Below, piece after piece: positions 45,279 to 53,967 of a DNA stretch of 64,000 nt. The notes beneath the pieces are model-generated. The model was not told the DNA's origin and did no database searches. It saw nothing but the letters and a program-made list of their open reading frames with translations. Position 1 is the stretch's first letter. Every line of letters begins with the position of its first letter. The position numbers were made by a program, and so were the translations under genes. This DNA comes from Dokdonia sp. Dokd-P16 (GTDB lineage: Bacteria; Bacteroidota; Bacteroidia; Flavobacteriales; Flavobacteriaceae): NCBI RefSeq assembly GCF_003095655.1, contig NZ_CP029151.1, forward strand, positions 2,169,001 to 2,233,000, read 5' to 3'.

Positions 45279-46091
45279 ATGAAGAATATATTTTTCCTAT
45301 TAGTTTCCGTAGTGTTATTGAGCTCTTGTTCAACATATCAAGATGTTCTCAAGAACGATGATATTAAAGCAAAATATGAATTTGCAGACTCCTTGTATAG
45401 TCAAGGGAAATACAAGAAAGCGTTAAGGCTCTGGGAGCAGATTGTTCCTTTGTATAGAGGAAGACCTCAAGCAGAACGTGTTACTTATTTACATGCAAAT
45501 ACGTTTTATGAACTAGGAGACTACTATAGTGCTGGTTATCAGTTTGAGCGTTTTGTGAAGTCATTTCCTCAGAGTACAAAAAGAGAGGAAGCTGCATTTA
45601 AGAGTGCAGAGAGTTATTATAGACGTTCGCCTAGGTTTAATTTAGACCAAGGAGACACTTATATAGCACTAGAAAAACTACAAGGGTTTATCAATGAGTA
45701 TCCAGATTCTGAACAGGTGGACGATGCTAATGCTAAAGTACAAGAGTTAAACACTAAGCTAGAGCGTAAAGCTTATGAGATAGCAAAAGGGTATAATAAG
45801 ATAGGAGCAAGTAGGGCAACGTTTCCAAATGCAATAAGTGCATTTGATAATTTCTTACTAGATTATCCAGGTTCTATATATAGAGAAGATGCGTTATACT
45901 GGAAATTTAACTCTGCTTACCAACTAGCAATGGGAAGTGTAAGACGTCGCCAAGTAGAGCGTCTTGAAGCTGCAAAAGCAGCTTATAACGCACTAGAAAA
46001 ATATTATCCTCAGGGTAAATATGCTGATGAGGCAGCAAAGGAAATTGCAGAGATTAATGAAGCACTGCAGTCAAAAGATCTATTAAATTAA
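45279..46091 (+). CDS. bamD: Outer-membrane assembly lipoprotein BamD
   Basis: A 270-residue lipoprotein. Signal peptide with lipobox SSC (about residue 17) and STYQDVLKNDD, then five TPR-like helix pairs: YEFADSLYSQGKYKKALRLWEQIV, the BamD loop FVKSFPQSTKREEAAFKSAESYYRRSPRFNLDQGDT (key parts FVKSFPQS, EAAFKSAESYY, FNLDQ), LQGFINEYPDSEQVDDA. It works with BamA to insert beta-barrel proteins. It heads an operon with rpoZ (2 nt gap), coaBC and porD. Confidence 0.95.
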   Translation: MKNIFFLLVSVVLLSSCSTYQDVLKNDDIKAKYEFADSLYSQGKYKKALRLWEQIVPLYRGRPQAERVTYLHANTFYELGDYYSAGYQFERFVKSFPQSTKREEAAFKSAESYYRRSPRFNLDQGDTYIALEKLQGFINEYPDSEQVDDANAKVQELNTKLERKAYEIAKGYNKIGASRATFPNAISAFDNFLLDYPGSIYREDALYWKFNSAYQLAMGSVRRRQVERLEAAKAAYNALEKYYPQGKYADEAAKEIAEINEALQSKDLLN

Positions 46092-46093
46092 AG

Positions 46094-46444
46094 ATGAATA
46101 CTATGAATATCAAGGACATTGATGCACCTTTGAGTACCACGACTATTGATAAAAATCTTGTAGATGCACCTACAAATAATATCTATGAGGCGATATCTAT
46201 CATCGCAAAACGTGCTACACAAATCAACACTGAAATCAAGAAGGAATTATCAGAAAAGTTGGATGAATTTGCAACATTTAATGATAGTCTTGAAGAGATC
46301 TTTGAGAACAAAGAACAAATAGAGGTTTCTAAATTTTACGAGCGTCTTCCTAAAGCACATGCACTTGCAGTGCAAGAGTGGTTAGAAGATCGTATCTACC
46401 ATAGAGATACTACAGTTACTGAAGAAGGAAAAAGTAACGATTAG
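46094..46444 (+). CDS. rpoZ: RNA polymerase omega subunit (Bacteroidota type)
   Basis: A 116-residue small protein with IYEAISIIAKRATQINTEIKKEL, the omega helix (xIAxRAxQI), and a Bacteroidota-specific acidic tail (WLEDRIYHRDTTVTEEGKSND). It stabilises the RNA polymerase core. Its place between bamD and coaBC is usual in the phylum. The ATG at 46094 was chosen; a second ATG 3 codons on is possible. Confidence 0.88.
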   Translation: MNTMNIKDIDAPLSTTTIDKNLVDAPTNNIYEAISIIAKRATQINTEIKKELSEKLDEFATFNDSLEEIFENKEQIEVSKFYERLPKAHALAVQEWLEDRIYHRDTTVTEEGKSND

Positions 46445-46448
46445 ATAG

Positions 46449-47657
46449 ATGTCAGTTTTAAGCGGTAAAAAAATACTTTTAGGAGTTACCGCTGGCATTG
46501 CAGCATACAAAAGCGCCAGTCTTGTGAGAGCATTCATAAAGGCTGGCGCTTCTGTGCAAGTAGTAATGACAGAGGCAGCAAAGGAATTTGTAACTCCACT
46601 TACATTGAGTACACTCTCACGTAATCCAGTACACTCTTCATTTACAATTGAAGGAGATGAGAATGCGGTATGGACTAATCATGTAGAGCTAGGCCTATGG
46701 GCAGATCTCATGGTGATAGCTCCTGCTACGGCAAATACACTCTCAAAAATGGCAAATGGCGCCTCAGATAATTTGCTTCTTGCAACCTATCTTAGTGCAA
46801 AATGTCCAGTGTATTTTGCTCCAGCAATGGATCTTGATATGTACATCCATCCTTCATCAGAAAACTCTTTTCAGAAATTACAATCCTATGGAAATGTGAT
46901 GATAGAAGCCACTAGTGGCGAGCTAGCATCTGGTCTTGTGGGAAAAGGGAGAATGGCAGAGCCAGAGGATATCGTTTCCTTTATAGAGAAAGATGTCCTT
47001 AATAAACTTCCATTTAAAGGGAAGCGAGTCATGATTACGGCCGGACCTACTTATGAAGCTATAGATCCTGTACGTTTTATAGGTAATCATAGTAGCGGTA
47101 GAATGGGAGTAGAGCTAGCTCTTAGAGCTGCAAGCCTGGGTGCTCAAGTAGATTTAATTCTAGGGCCTAGTGCAATAAAAGTTACTAATAGTGCAATCAC
47201 AGTGCATAATGTGGTGTCTGGAGAGCAAATGTATGATGCGGCACACGCTATTTTTAAAGATGTGGATGTAGCTATAGCATCTGCCGCTGTGGCAGATTAT
47301 AAGCCAGCTACTGTTGCTACAGAAAAGATAAAAAAGAATGATAGCTCAATGAGTATCGACTTAGTAAAAACTAAGGATATTCTAGCTTCACTAGGTGAGA
47401 TTAAAACGCATCAATATCTTCTTGGGTTTGCATTAGAAACTCAAAATGAGATTGAAAATGCACGAAAGAAACTAAAGAAAAAGAATCTTGACGGGATTGT
47501 TTTAAATTCGCTTAATGATAAAGGTGCTGGTTTTCAGACCAAAACTAATAAAATTACGTTTATTGATAAAGAAGGTACAGCAACGCCATATGAGTTAAAG
47601 TCTAAGGCTGCAGTATCTATTGATATATTTGATAAAATAGCATCCCAAGTACTATGA
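46449..47657 (+). CDS. coaBC: Phosphopantothenoylcysteine decarboxylase/synthase
   Basis: A 402-residue bifunctional enzyme. The N-terminal CoaC flavoprotein domain has GVTAGIAAYKSASLVRAF, the catalytic His region NHVELGLWADLMVIAPATANTLSKMANG and PAMDLDMYIHPS. The C-terminal CoaB synthase domain has MITAGPTYEAIDPVRFIGNHSSGRMG and AVADYKPA. It builds 4'-phosphopantetheine for CoA. coaE, the last step, lies at 53.3 kb. It overlaps porD by 4 nt. Confidence 0.97.
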   Translation: MSVLSGKKILLGVTAGIAAYKSASLVRAFIKAGASVQVVMTEAAKEFVTPLTLSTLSRNPVHSSFTIEGDENAVWTNHVELGLWADLMVIAPATANTLSKMANGASDNLLLATYLSAKCPVYFAPAMDLDMYIHPSSENSFQKLQSYGNVMIEATSGELASGLVGKGRMAEPEDIVSFIEKDVLNKLPFKGKRVMITAGPTYEAIDPVRFIGNHSSGRMGVELALRAASLGAQVDLILGPSAIKVTNSAITVHNVVSGEQMYDAAHAIFKDVDVAIASAAVADYKPATVATEKIKKNDSSMSIDLVKTKDILASLGEIKTHQYLLGFALETQNEIENARKKLKKKNLDGIVLNSLNDKGAGFQTKTNKITFIDKEGTATPYELKSKAAVSIDIFDKIASQVL

Positions 47658-48541
47658 GAATCTTTACATTATTAATAGTCTTATTGTTTTCTTTCAATTC
47701 AATAGCTCAAGAGCTTAATGCTGTTGTTGTTATTAATGCAGAGCAAACTAACAAAGCAGATCTTCAGGTTTTTAAAACACTAGAGCGATCACTTACAGAG
47801 TTTGTTAATAATACAAAGTGGACAGATCGCAGATTCAAACAGCAAGAGCGCATTGATTGCTCTTTTAATATCATTATTACTCAACAAGACGGAAATAATT
47901 TTAGAGCTACTGTGCAGGTAGGGGCCTCAAGACCTGTATACGGATCTAATTATGATACAGCTACTTTTAATTTTAATGACAAGCAGTTTGATTTTGAATA
48001 TACAGAGTTTCAACCTCTAATTTACAACCCTAATACGTTTGACTCTAACTTAGTGTCTGTGATGGCTTTCTATGCTTATACTATTATAGGTATGGATGCA
48101 AATACGTTTAAGCTCAATGATGGTGATAAGTATTTTCAAGAAGCAAAGCAGATTGTTACCACAGCACAACCTAATAATCAGACGGGATGGAATCCACAAG
48201 ATGGTTCTCAATCTAGATACAGATTAAACGAAGATTTATTGTCTCCTAACTTTAGAGAGTTTGCTGGAATCATGTATAGCTACCACCGTACAGGTTTAGA
48301 TTTTATGGTTGATGATAAAAAGCGCAGTAAGCAAACCATATCAACTACTTTATCTCAGTTTCAATCTTTATACAAGAAAAGGCCTAATAATTTTTTAACT
48401 CGTGTGTTCTTTGATACCAAGGCAGAAGAGATTGCATCTATATTCTCATCAGGACCTTCGGTTAATATAACATCACTTGTAGAAGTACTCAATCAAGTAG
48501 CACCAACTAAATCTAATTTTTGGAGGCAGATTAAGTTTTAA
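47654..48541 (+). CDS. porD: PorD-like type IX secretion protein (DUF4835)
   Basis: A 295-residue exported protein. A signal peptide ends about residue 18 (LFSFNSIAQ) and the DUF4835 body follows: AVVVINAEQTNKADLQVFKTLERSL, FNNTKW-like WTDRRFKQQERIDCSFNIIIT, FNFNDKQFDFEYTEFQPLIYNP and a helical end. The family includes PorD of the type IX secretion system. It sits between coaBC and recN, the conserved flavobacterial order. A terminator follows 29 nt after the stop. Confidence 0.85.
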   Translation: MRIFTLLIVLLFSFNSIAQELNAVVVINAEQTNKADLQVFKTLERSLTEFVNNTKWTDRRFKQQERIDCSFNIIITQQDGNNFRATVQVGASRPVYGSNYDTATFNFNDKQFDFEYTEFQPLIYNPNTFDSNLVSVMAFYAYTIIGMDANTFKLNDGDKYFQEAKQIVTTAQPNNQTGWNPQDGSQSRYRLNEDLLSPNFREFAGIMYSYHRTGLDFMVDDKKRSKQTISTTLSQFQSLYKKRPNNFLTRVFFDTKAEEIASIFSSGPSVNITSLVEVLNQVAPTKSNFWRQIKF

Positions 48542-48570
48542 AATTATTTATCTAAAATAATCCATGTTTT

Positions 48571-48595
48571 AAATTCCCGTCTTGCGGGAATTTTT
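48571..48595 (+). terminator. Terminator of the bamD-porD operon
   Basis: AAATTCCCG, 5-nt loop, CGGGAATTT, then TT. It separates porD from recN. Confidence 0.85.
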
Positions 48596-48660
48596 CATTA
48601 GCTTTAATCGACATTTGTAAACGTATAAAAGCATTAAGATTAATTAAATATTTACAACTA

Positions 48661-50313
48661 TTGCTTACATCATTATCTATAAAAAATTATGCACTTATCC
48701 AGTCTGTTCAACTCAGATTTGATAAAGGTTTTACGGTGATTACTGGTGAGACTGGTGCTGGTAAGTCCATCCTTTTGGGAGCACTTGGTCTTATTACTGG
48801 TAAGCGTGCAGATATGTCAAGCGCTGGAGATGCAACACAGAAGTGCATTGTAGAAGGTGTTTTTCATATAGAAGGATATCAACTTCATCCTTTTTTTAAA
48901 AAGCATGATCTTGATTATGAAAATGCGACAATTGTAAGAAGGGAGATTCTTCCTTCTGGAAAAAGCCGGGCATTTATAAATGACACTCCTGTAACACTAG
49001 CACAGCTTACTATATTAGGATCAAAACTAGTAGACATACATAGCCAGAATAAAACTTTACAGGTAGTAGAAAATGATTTTCAATTTGAGATGATTGATAC
49101 ATTTTCAGACAATCTCAAATTACTTGGACAGTATAAAGAATCTTTTAAGGCTTGGAAACTCTCACAGAGCGAACTAAAAGAATTACTAGAAAGAAAAAAA
49201 CAGGCACAGCTAGAATATGATTATCAGTCCTTTCTTTTTACAGAGCTAGATGAGGCTTCTTTGAAAGAAGGGGAGTATGAGTCTTTAGAAGAAGAGCTTA
49301 ATACACTAAGTAATGCAGATGAGATTATGCAACAGCTTGCTACAGCTGTTCAAAACATTTCTCTAGATGAAAGTGGAGCTATAGATCAGCTCACGGCGGC
49401 TAGAGCATCATTATCTAGATTAAATAATTATGGTGCACAGTATACAGCAATCTACGAGCAGCTTAATAGTGCGCTTTTAGAACTAGAAGATATAGGGGCA
49501 TCATTGAGTGAAATGTCTGATGCGGTAGATGCAGATCCTCTTACGCTAGAGCGACTTAATAACAGAATGCAATTGCTGCATTCTTTACTTAAGAAACACC
49601 AAGTAGCTACAGTAGAAGAACTTATTGATATTAGAAATAATCTTGATAATGATTTACAAGATATTGCAGGAGTTGATGATAAGATTCAAGCACTAGAAGA
49701 TAAAATTAAAACGCAACATAATAAAGCAAGCACAGTAGCAGCAAAGCTTCATAATGAGCGTGCAACGGCAGCGCCACATTTAAAGTCGCTTGTTGAGAAA
49801 TTACTGATAGAGTTAGGGATGCCTAATGCACAATTTCAAGTGTCTCTAGCTACGCAAGAAGATCTTCATGCTTCAGGTAATGATGTGTTGGAGTTTTTAT
49901 TCTCGGCAAATAAAGGAAGTGAGCTCAAACCTTTAGGAAAAGGTGCTTCAGGAGGAGAACTTTCAAGAGTTATGCTCGCACTCAAGTCGGTACTAAGTAA
50001 GCACAAGCAATTGCCTACGCTTATTTTTGATGAAATTGATACTGGAGTGAGTGGTGATATTGCAGTAAAGATGGGTGGTATACTTAAAAAAATGGGTCGT
50101 ACTATGCAGCTCATAAGTATCACACACTTACCGCAAATAGCGGGACAAGGAGCTTCTCATTTTAAAGTGTATAAGAAAGATACAGAGGAGCGCACGCAAA
50201 CCTTTATCGAGCAGCTAGATGAGGATGCTCGTATTGTTGAGATAGCGGCAATGCTAGGAGGTAACCAGCAAAGTCAGGCAGCAATAGACCACGCAAAAAA
50301 TTTACTTAATTAG
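48661..50313 (+). CDS. recN: DNA repair protein RecN
   Basis: A 550-residue SMC-like protein. It begins at TTG 48661 (LTSLSIKNYALI; no ATG is near and the family starts here). Walker A GETGAGKSILLGALG at about residue 30, long coiled coil in the middle (about 160-380), ABC signature KGASGGELSRVMLALKSVL, and Walker B LIFDEIDTGVSGDIAVKMG. It takes part in double-strand-break repair. It lies downstream of the porD terminator and upstream of fabI. Confidence 0.95.
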   Translation: MLTSLSIKNYALIQSVQLRFDKGFTVITGETGAGKSILLGALGLITGKRADMSSAGDATQKCIVEGVFHIEGYQLHPFFKKHDLDYENATIVRREILPSGKSRAFINDTPVTLAQLTILGSKLVDIHSQNKTLQVVENDFQFEMIDTFSDNLKLLGQYKESFKAWKLSQSELKELLERKKQAQLEYDYQSFLFTELDEASLKEGEYESLEEELNTLSNADEIMQQLATAVQNISLDESGAIDQLTAARASLSRLNNYGAQYTAIYEQLNSALLELEDIGASLSEMSDAVDADPLTLERLNNRMQLLHSLLKKHQVATVEELIDIRNNLDNDLQDIAGVDDKIQALEDKIKTQHNKASTVAAKLHNERATAAPHLKSLVEKLLIELGMPNAQFQVSLATQEDLHASGNDVLEFLFSANKGSELKPLGKGASGGELSRVMLALKSVLSKHKQLPTLIFDEIDTGVSGDIAVKMGGILKKMGRTMQLISITHLPQIAGQGASHFKVYKKDTEERTQTFIEQLDEDARIVEIAAMLGGNQQSQAAIDHAKNLLN

Positions 50314-50404
50314 GATAGTTTACATAGAAACCACGATATTTACACTCTTTTAGCAACAACAAGCTAGAGAGCAAAACAAAACACATCAAACCATTAATAA
50401 TATT

Positions 50405-51232
50405 ATGAGTTATAATTTACTTAAAGGAAAGCGCGGAATTATTTTTGGAGCATTGGATCCTAATTCAATTGCTTGGAAAACCGCTGAGCGTGTGCACGAA
50501 GAAGGAGGAACTTTTGTTCTTACAAATGCACCTATCGCTATGCGTATGGGACAGATTAATGACCTTGCCGAAAAGACAGGTTCAGAAATCATACCTGCAG
50601 ACGCAACATCTTTAGAAGATCTTGAAAACCTTGTAACTAAGGCTCAAGAAATTCTAGGTGGTAAATTAGACTTCGTTTTACACTCTATTGGGATGTCTAT
50701 AAACGTACGTAAAGGGCGTGCTTACACAGACCAAAAGTATGACTGGACGCAAAAGGGAACAGACGTTTCTGCAATGTCTTTCCATAAAGTGATGCAAACG
50801 CTTTATAAGCAAGACGCAATGAACGAGTGGGGAAGCATCGTTGCTCTTACCTATATGGCAGCACAGCGTGTTTTTCCAGATTATAACGATATGGCAGATA
50901 ATAAGGCATACTTAGAGTCTATCGCACGTAGCTTTGGTTACTTCTACGGTAAAGAAAAGAACGTACGTGTAAATACAATCTCTCAATCTCCTACACCTAC
51001 TACGGCTGGACAAGGAGTAAAAGGATTTGATGGATTTATAGCTTATGCAGAAAAAATGAGCCCGTTAGGTAATGCTACTGCTCAAGATTGTGCAGATTAT
51101 ACCATTACATTATTTTCAGACCTTACAAAGCGTGTAACTATGCAAAACCTTTATAATGATGGAGGTTTTAGTAATACAGGTGTAAGTAATGAGGTGATGG
51201 AATCGTTCATGAAAGCAGAAGGACACGAATAG
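50405..51232 (+). CDS. fabI: Enoyl-ACP reductase (NADH)
   Basis: A 275-residue short-chain-type reductase completing each fatty acid elongation cycle. Rossmann loop KRGIIFGALDPNSIAWKTAE, FVLHSIGMSINVRKGRAYTD, and the active-site Tyr-x6-Lys in DYNDMADNKA; the block VRVNTISQSPTPTTAGQGVKGF ends the core. This is the classic triclosan-target family. Own promoter region (91 bp upstream); a palindrome copy and then a terminator follow the stop. Confidence 0.96.
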   Translation: MSYNLLKGKRGIIFGALDPNSIAWKTAERVHEEGGTFVLTNAPIAMRMGQINDLAEKTGSEIIPADATSLEDLENLVTKAQEILGGKLDFVLHSIGMSINVRKGRAYTDQKYDWTQKGTDVSAMSFHKVMQTLYKQDAMNEWGSIVALTYMAAQRVFPDYNDMADNKAYLESIARSFGYFYGKEKNVRVNTISQSPTPTTAGQGVKGFDGFIAYAEKMSPLGNATAQDCADYTITLFSDLTKRVTMQNLYNDGGFSNTGVSNEVMESFMKAEGHE

Positions 51233-51244
51233 ATTTTTTTCTTT

Positions 51245-51264
51245 TACGCTTTCGCGAAAGCGTA
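51245..51264. repeat. Iterated palindrome, copy 18 (intergenic, perfect 20 bp)
   Basis: TACGCTTTCGCGAAAGCGTA, 12 nt after the fabI stop and 13 nt before the fabI terminator stem; the same spacing behind a stop codon as copy 1 after ribH. Confidence 0.9.
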
Positions 51265-51277
51265 CTAAAAACACATT

Positions 51278-51308
51278 AAAACCATCGATACTTCCTCGGT
51301 GGTTTTTT
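51278..51308 (+). terminator. Terminator of fabI
   Basis: AAAACCATCGA and TCGGTGGTTTT form an 11-bp stem with one wobble pair around a 7-nt loop; T continues to 51308. The promoter of the next gene begins immediately. Confidence 0.75.
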
Positions 51309-51309
51309 G

Positions 51310-51340
51310 TTGCTTACCCATAGTGTAACCGTTAGCTTTG
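51310..51340 (+). promoter_or_regulatory. Promoter of the glycosyltransferase gene (TTG, 20 nt, TAGCTTTG)
   Basis: TTG at 51310-51312 and an exact TANNTTTG box at 51333-51340, 20 nt apart. The ATG at 51347 is 6 nt later, so the leader is very short. This placement rules out the TTG at 51338 as a start, since it lies within the -7 box. Confidence 0.55.
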
Positions 51341-51346
51341 TCTTCT

Positions 51347-52357
51347 ATGCAATTATCCTATTCTTTTATTGTACCCGTTTTTAATCGTCCTGATGAAATT
51401 GCCGAATTACTTGCGAGTTTTAACGCGCAAGAATCTACAATTCCTTTTGAGATAGTAATTATTGAAGACGGATCTACAATCTCTTGTGAGGGTGAAATTG
51501 CAGCATTTCCTAATCTGAATATTACCTATTTACCAAAACCGAATTCTGGACCAGGAAGTTCACGCAACTATGGAATGCAACGGGCAAGTAGTAATTACTT
51601 TATAATTTTAGATTCTGATTGCATATTGCCACCATCATATGTAGGCGTTATGAATGAGCAATTACATAAAAATTATGTAGACTGTTTTGGAGGTCCAGAC
51701 GCTGCGCATCCTGATTTTTCTAATTTACAAAAGGCAATAAGTTACAGTATGACCTCTCTGTTTACCACAGGCGGAATAAGAGGTGGAGGAGAGGATACAG
51801 GTAAATTCCAGCCCAGAAGTTTCAATATGGGTCTCTCTAAAAAAGCATTTGAAGCAAGTGGTGGTTTTGGAAATATTCATCCAGGCGAAGATCCAGATTT
51901 GGTGTTGAGATTATGGGAGCTCAATTTTAAAACAGCACTTATCCCACAAGCATTTGTATATCATAAGCGCCGTATTTCTTGGAAGAAGTTTTATAACCAA
52001 GTAAATAAATTTGGCCTTGTGAGACCTATCTTAAATAAATGGCATCCTACGACAGCCAAAATAACATACTGGTTTCCTACACTCTTTATGTTAGGGCTCG
52101 TTGTGAGCTTAGGATTACTTTTTGCGGGTTATTATTTTGCAATAAGCTTTTACGCGCTTTATACTGCTATTATATTTTTACATGCTTCTATTATTAATAA
52201 AAGTGTCACTATCGGAGTGCTTAGTGTAATAGCCACATTCATACAGTTTTATGGGTATGGTAAAGGCTTTCTGGCCTCTGTGATACATATTAAATGGTTA
52301 GGTAAGGAGCCTCGTAAACATTATCCGCATCTTTTTTTTAGTACATTAGAGGGGTAA
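51347..52357 (+). CDS. GT2-family glycosyltransferase
   Basis: A 336-residue membrane-bound glycosyltransferase from ATG 51347 (MQLSYSFIVPVFNRPDE). GT-A fold: VIIEDGSTISCEG, GSSRNYGMQRASSNYFIILDSDC (metal-binding DSD), a later EDPDLVLRLWEL region and a C-terminal pair of helices (about 240-305; WFPTLFMLGLVVSLGLLFAGYY, key part TLFMLGLVVSLGLL). It probably adds a sugar to lipid or polysaccharide precursors on the cytosolic face. The neighbours (fabI, YbbR) do not reveal the product. Confidence 0.88.
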   Translation: MQLSYSFIVPVFNRPDEIAELLASFNAQESTIPFEIVIIEDGSTISCEGEIAAFPNLNITYLPKPNSGPGSSRNYGMQRASSNYFIILDSDCILPPSYVGVMNEQLHKNYVDCFGGPDAAHPDFSNLQKAISYSMTSLFTTGGIRGGGEDTGKFQPRSFNMGLSKKAFEASGGFGNIHPGEDPDLVLRLWELNFKTALIPQAFVYHKRRISWKKFYNQVNKFGLVRPILNKWHPTTAKITYWFPTLFMLGLVVSLGLLFAGYYFAISFYALYTAIIFLHASIINKSVTIGVLSVIATFIQFYGYGKGFLASVIHIKWLGKEPRKHYPHLFFSTLEG

Positions 52358-52372
52358 AACGATTTGTAATTT

Positions 52373-53317
52373 ATGTTCAAGGGAATTAAGATTAATAGTG
52401 TAACTGCGCGAGAATTCTTTTTCTTTCTCCTGCTTACTACTATCGTTGCTACCCTTATAAAGCTTTCAAAAACGTATAGTACACAATATGAAGTAGCATT
52501 AAGTGTTACGGATGTTCCCATAAATAGAACTGTACAGACCATAGTGCCTGAGCTTGTGAAAATTCAAGCAGAGGGTTCTGGCTTCTCTTTACTTACTAAT
52601 GCGCTAGATGCACCAGAAGTAGCTATTCCTTATGAGCAGTTACAACGTGTATCTAATAGAGAATTTACATTTAATATTAACGAAAACCAGCAGGTAATTA
52701 AAAGCGCTATTAATGGAGAGCTCTCTATCATTGCGATGACACCTTCTCAAATTACTGTAACAATAGATTCTGTAGCTTCAAAGAAGGTCCCTGTAATATC
52801 TAAGGCGAGCCTTCTGTATAAAAGTGGATATGGAGGTCGAAATAAAATGATTATAGTGCCCGATAGTGTTACCGTCGTAGGGCCTAGTTCTTTGTTATTA
52901 AATATAGAGGCCATACCTACAGAACAAAAGGAAATTACAAATATTAATACAGATCTTTCAGATAACGTATTGCTATCACTTGATGCGCTATCAGATGAGC
53001 TTAAGGTTTCTCATAAATCAATAACGCTACATCAAGAAATCGCCAAGTTTACGGAGGGCAAGATTACTGTGCCTGTAACGGTATTGAATGATCCAGAGAA
53101 GCGTGTAAAAATCTTACCTAAAACGGCCGAAATTATTTATCTAGTCGAGCTTGAAGATTTTGAAAGTATAACACCATCAGACTTTTTAGTTACTTGTGAT
53201 TATGCCACAGCAAATAATGCCGATGCGTATTTAACGCTTACAATCGCTAGAGAACCTAAGGGAGTTAAGTCTGTAAGACTTATTAATAAGCAAGTTAAAT
53301 TTATTGTAGTAAACTAA
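52373..53317 (+). CDS. YbbR/CdaR-like domain protein
   Basis: A 314-residue protein: one N-terminal membrane helix (about 14-31; REFFFFLLLTTIVATLIKL) and repeated YbbR-like domains (about 40-300) made of short beta units (PINRTVQTIVPELVKIQAEG, KKVPVISKASLLYKSGYGG). In Firmicutes YbbR/CdaR regulates c-di-AMP synthase, but no CdaA gene is here. In Bacteroidota this gene usually precedes coaE, as here with a 4-nt gap. Confidence 0.85.
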   Translation: MFKGIKINSVTAREFFFFLLLTTIVATLIKLSKTYSTQYEVALSVTDVPINRTVQTIVPELVKIQAEGSGFSLLTNALDAPEVAIPYEQLQRVSNREFTFNINENQQVIKSAINGELSIIAMTPSQITVTIDSVASKKVPVISKASLLYKSGYGGRNKMIIVPDSVTVVGPSSLLLNIEAIPTEQKEITNINTDLSDNVLLSLDALSDELKVSHKSITLHQEIAKFTEGKITVPVTVLNDPEKRVKILPKTAEIIYLVELEDFESITPSDFLVTCDYATANNADAYLTLTIAREPKGVKSVRLINKQVKFIVVN

Positions 53318-53321
53318 AAGT

Positions 53322-53921
53322 ATGATTATTGTAGGTCTCACGGGTGGAATAGGAAGTGGTAAAACAACAATAGGTTCATTTTTTAATGAACTAGGTGTTC
53401 CTATTTATATTGCAGATGTGGAGGCTAAGAAACTCATGAATACAGATGAGGTTTTAATAAAGCAAATTTCATTTTTACTAGGCGATCAGTCTTATATAGA
53501 CGGTAAGTTAAATAGAGCTTATATCGCAAATGAAGTCTTTAGTAGTCCTAAATTATTAAAAAGGCTTAATAGCATAGTTCATCCAGCGGTAAAAACTCAT
53601 TTTTTGAAATGGGCATCAGATCAAAACGCCCCTTACGTTATTAAAGAAGTGGCTATACTTTTTGAAAACGGTGGTCACCTTGATTGTGATTATACTATTC
53701 TAGTTACTGCTCCAAAAAGCGATCGAATTAAGCGTGTAATGAAAAGGGATCGAGCTTCAGAAAAAGACGTAATTAAACGCATGAATTCGCAATGGACGGA
53801 TAATCGTAAGACCGCTATGGCAGATGTGCTCATAGAAAACGAGTTTTTGGAGTTATCTAAAAACGCTGTAAGTCGCATTCACACTCATATTATGACACGT
53901 ATAAGTAAGGGCTGGAAGTAG
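53322..53921 (+). CDS. coaE: Dephospho-CoA kinase
   Basis: A 199-residue P-loop kinase, final step of CoA synthesis. P-loop GLTGGIGSGKTTIGSFF at the start, YIADVEAKKLMN, HPAVKTHFLKW and YTILVTAPKSDRIKRVMKRD (lid). It follows the YbbR gene by 4 nt and is followed after 46 nt by the histidine kinase gene. Confidence 0.95.
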   Translation: MIIVGLTGGIGSGKTTIGSFFNELGVPIYIADVEAKKLMNTDEVLIKQISFLLGDQSYIDGKLNRAYIANEVFSSPKLLKRLNSIVHPAVKTHFLKWASDQNAPYVIKEVAILFENGGHLDCDYTILVTAPKSDRIKRVMKRDRASEKDVIKRMNSQWTDNRKTAMADVLIENEFLELSKNAVSRIHTHIMTRISKGWK

Positions 53922-53967
53922 TAAAATAGCTGCTTGTTAACATTTGGTTAAACCGAATCGGCTTCAA

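Noticed and set aside
53944-53967. TTG start of the histidine kinase 8 codons upstream
   Set aside because: The added residues are polar and the ATG at 53968 directly precedes the first membrane helix, as in the family.
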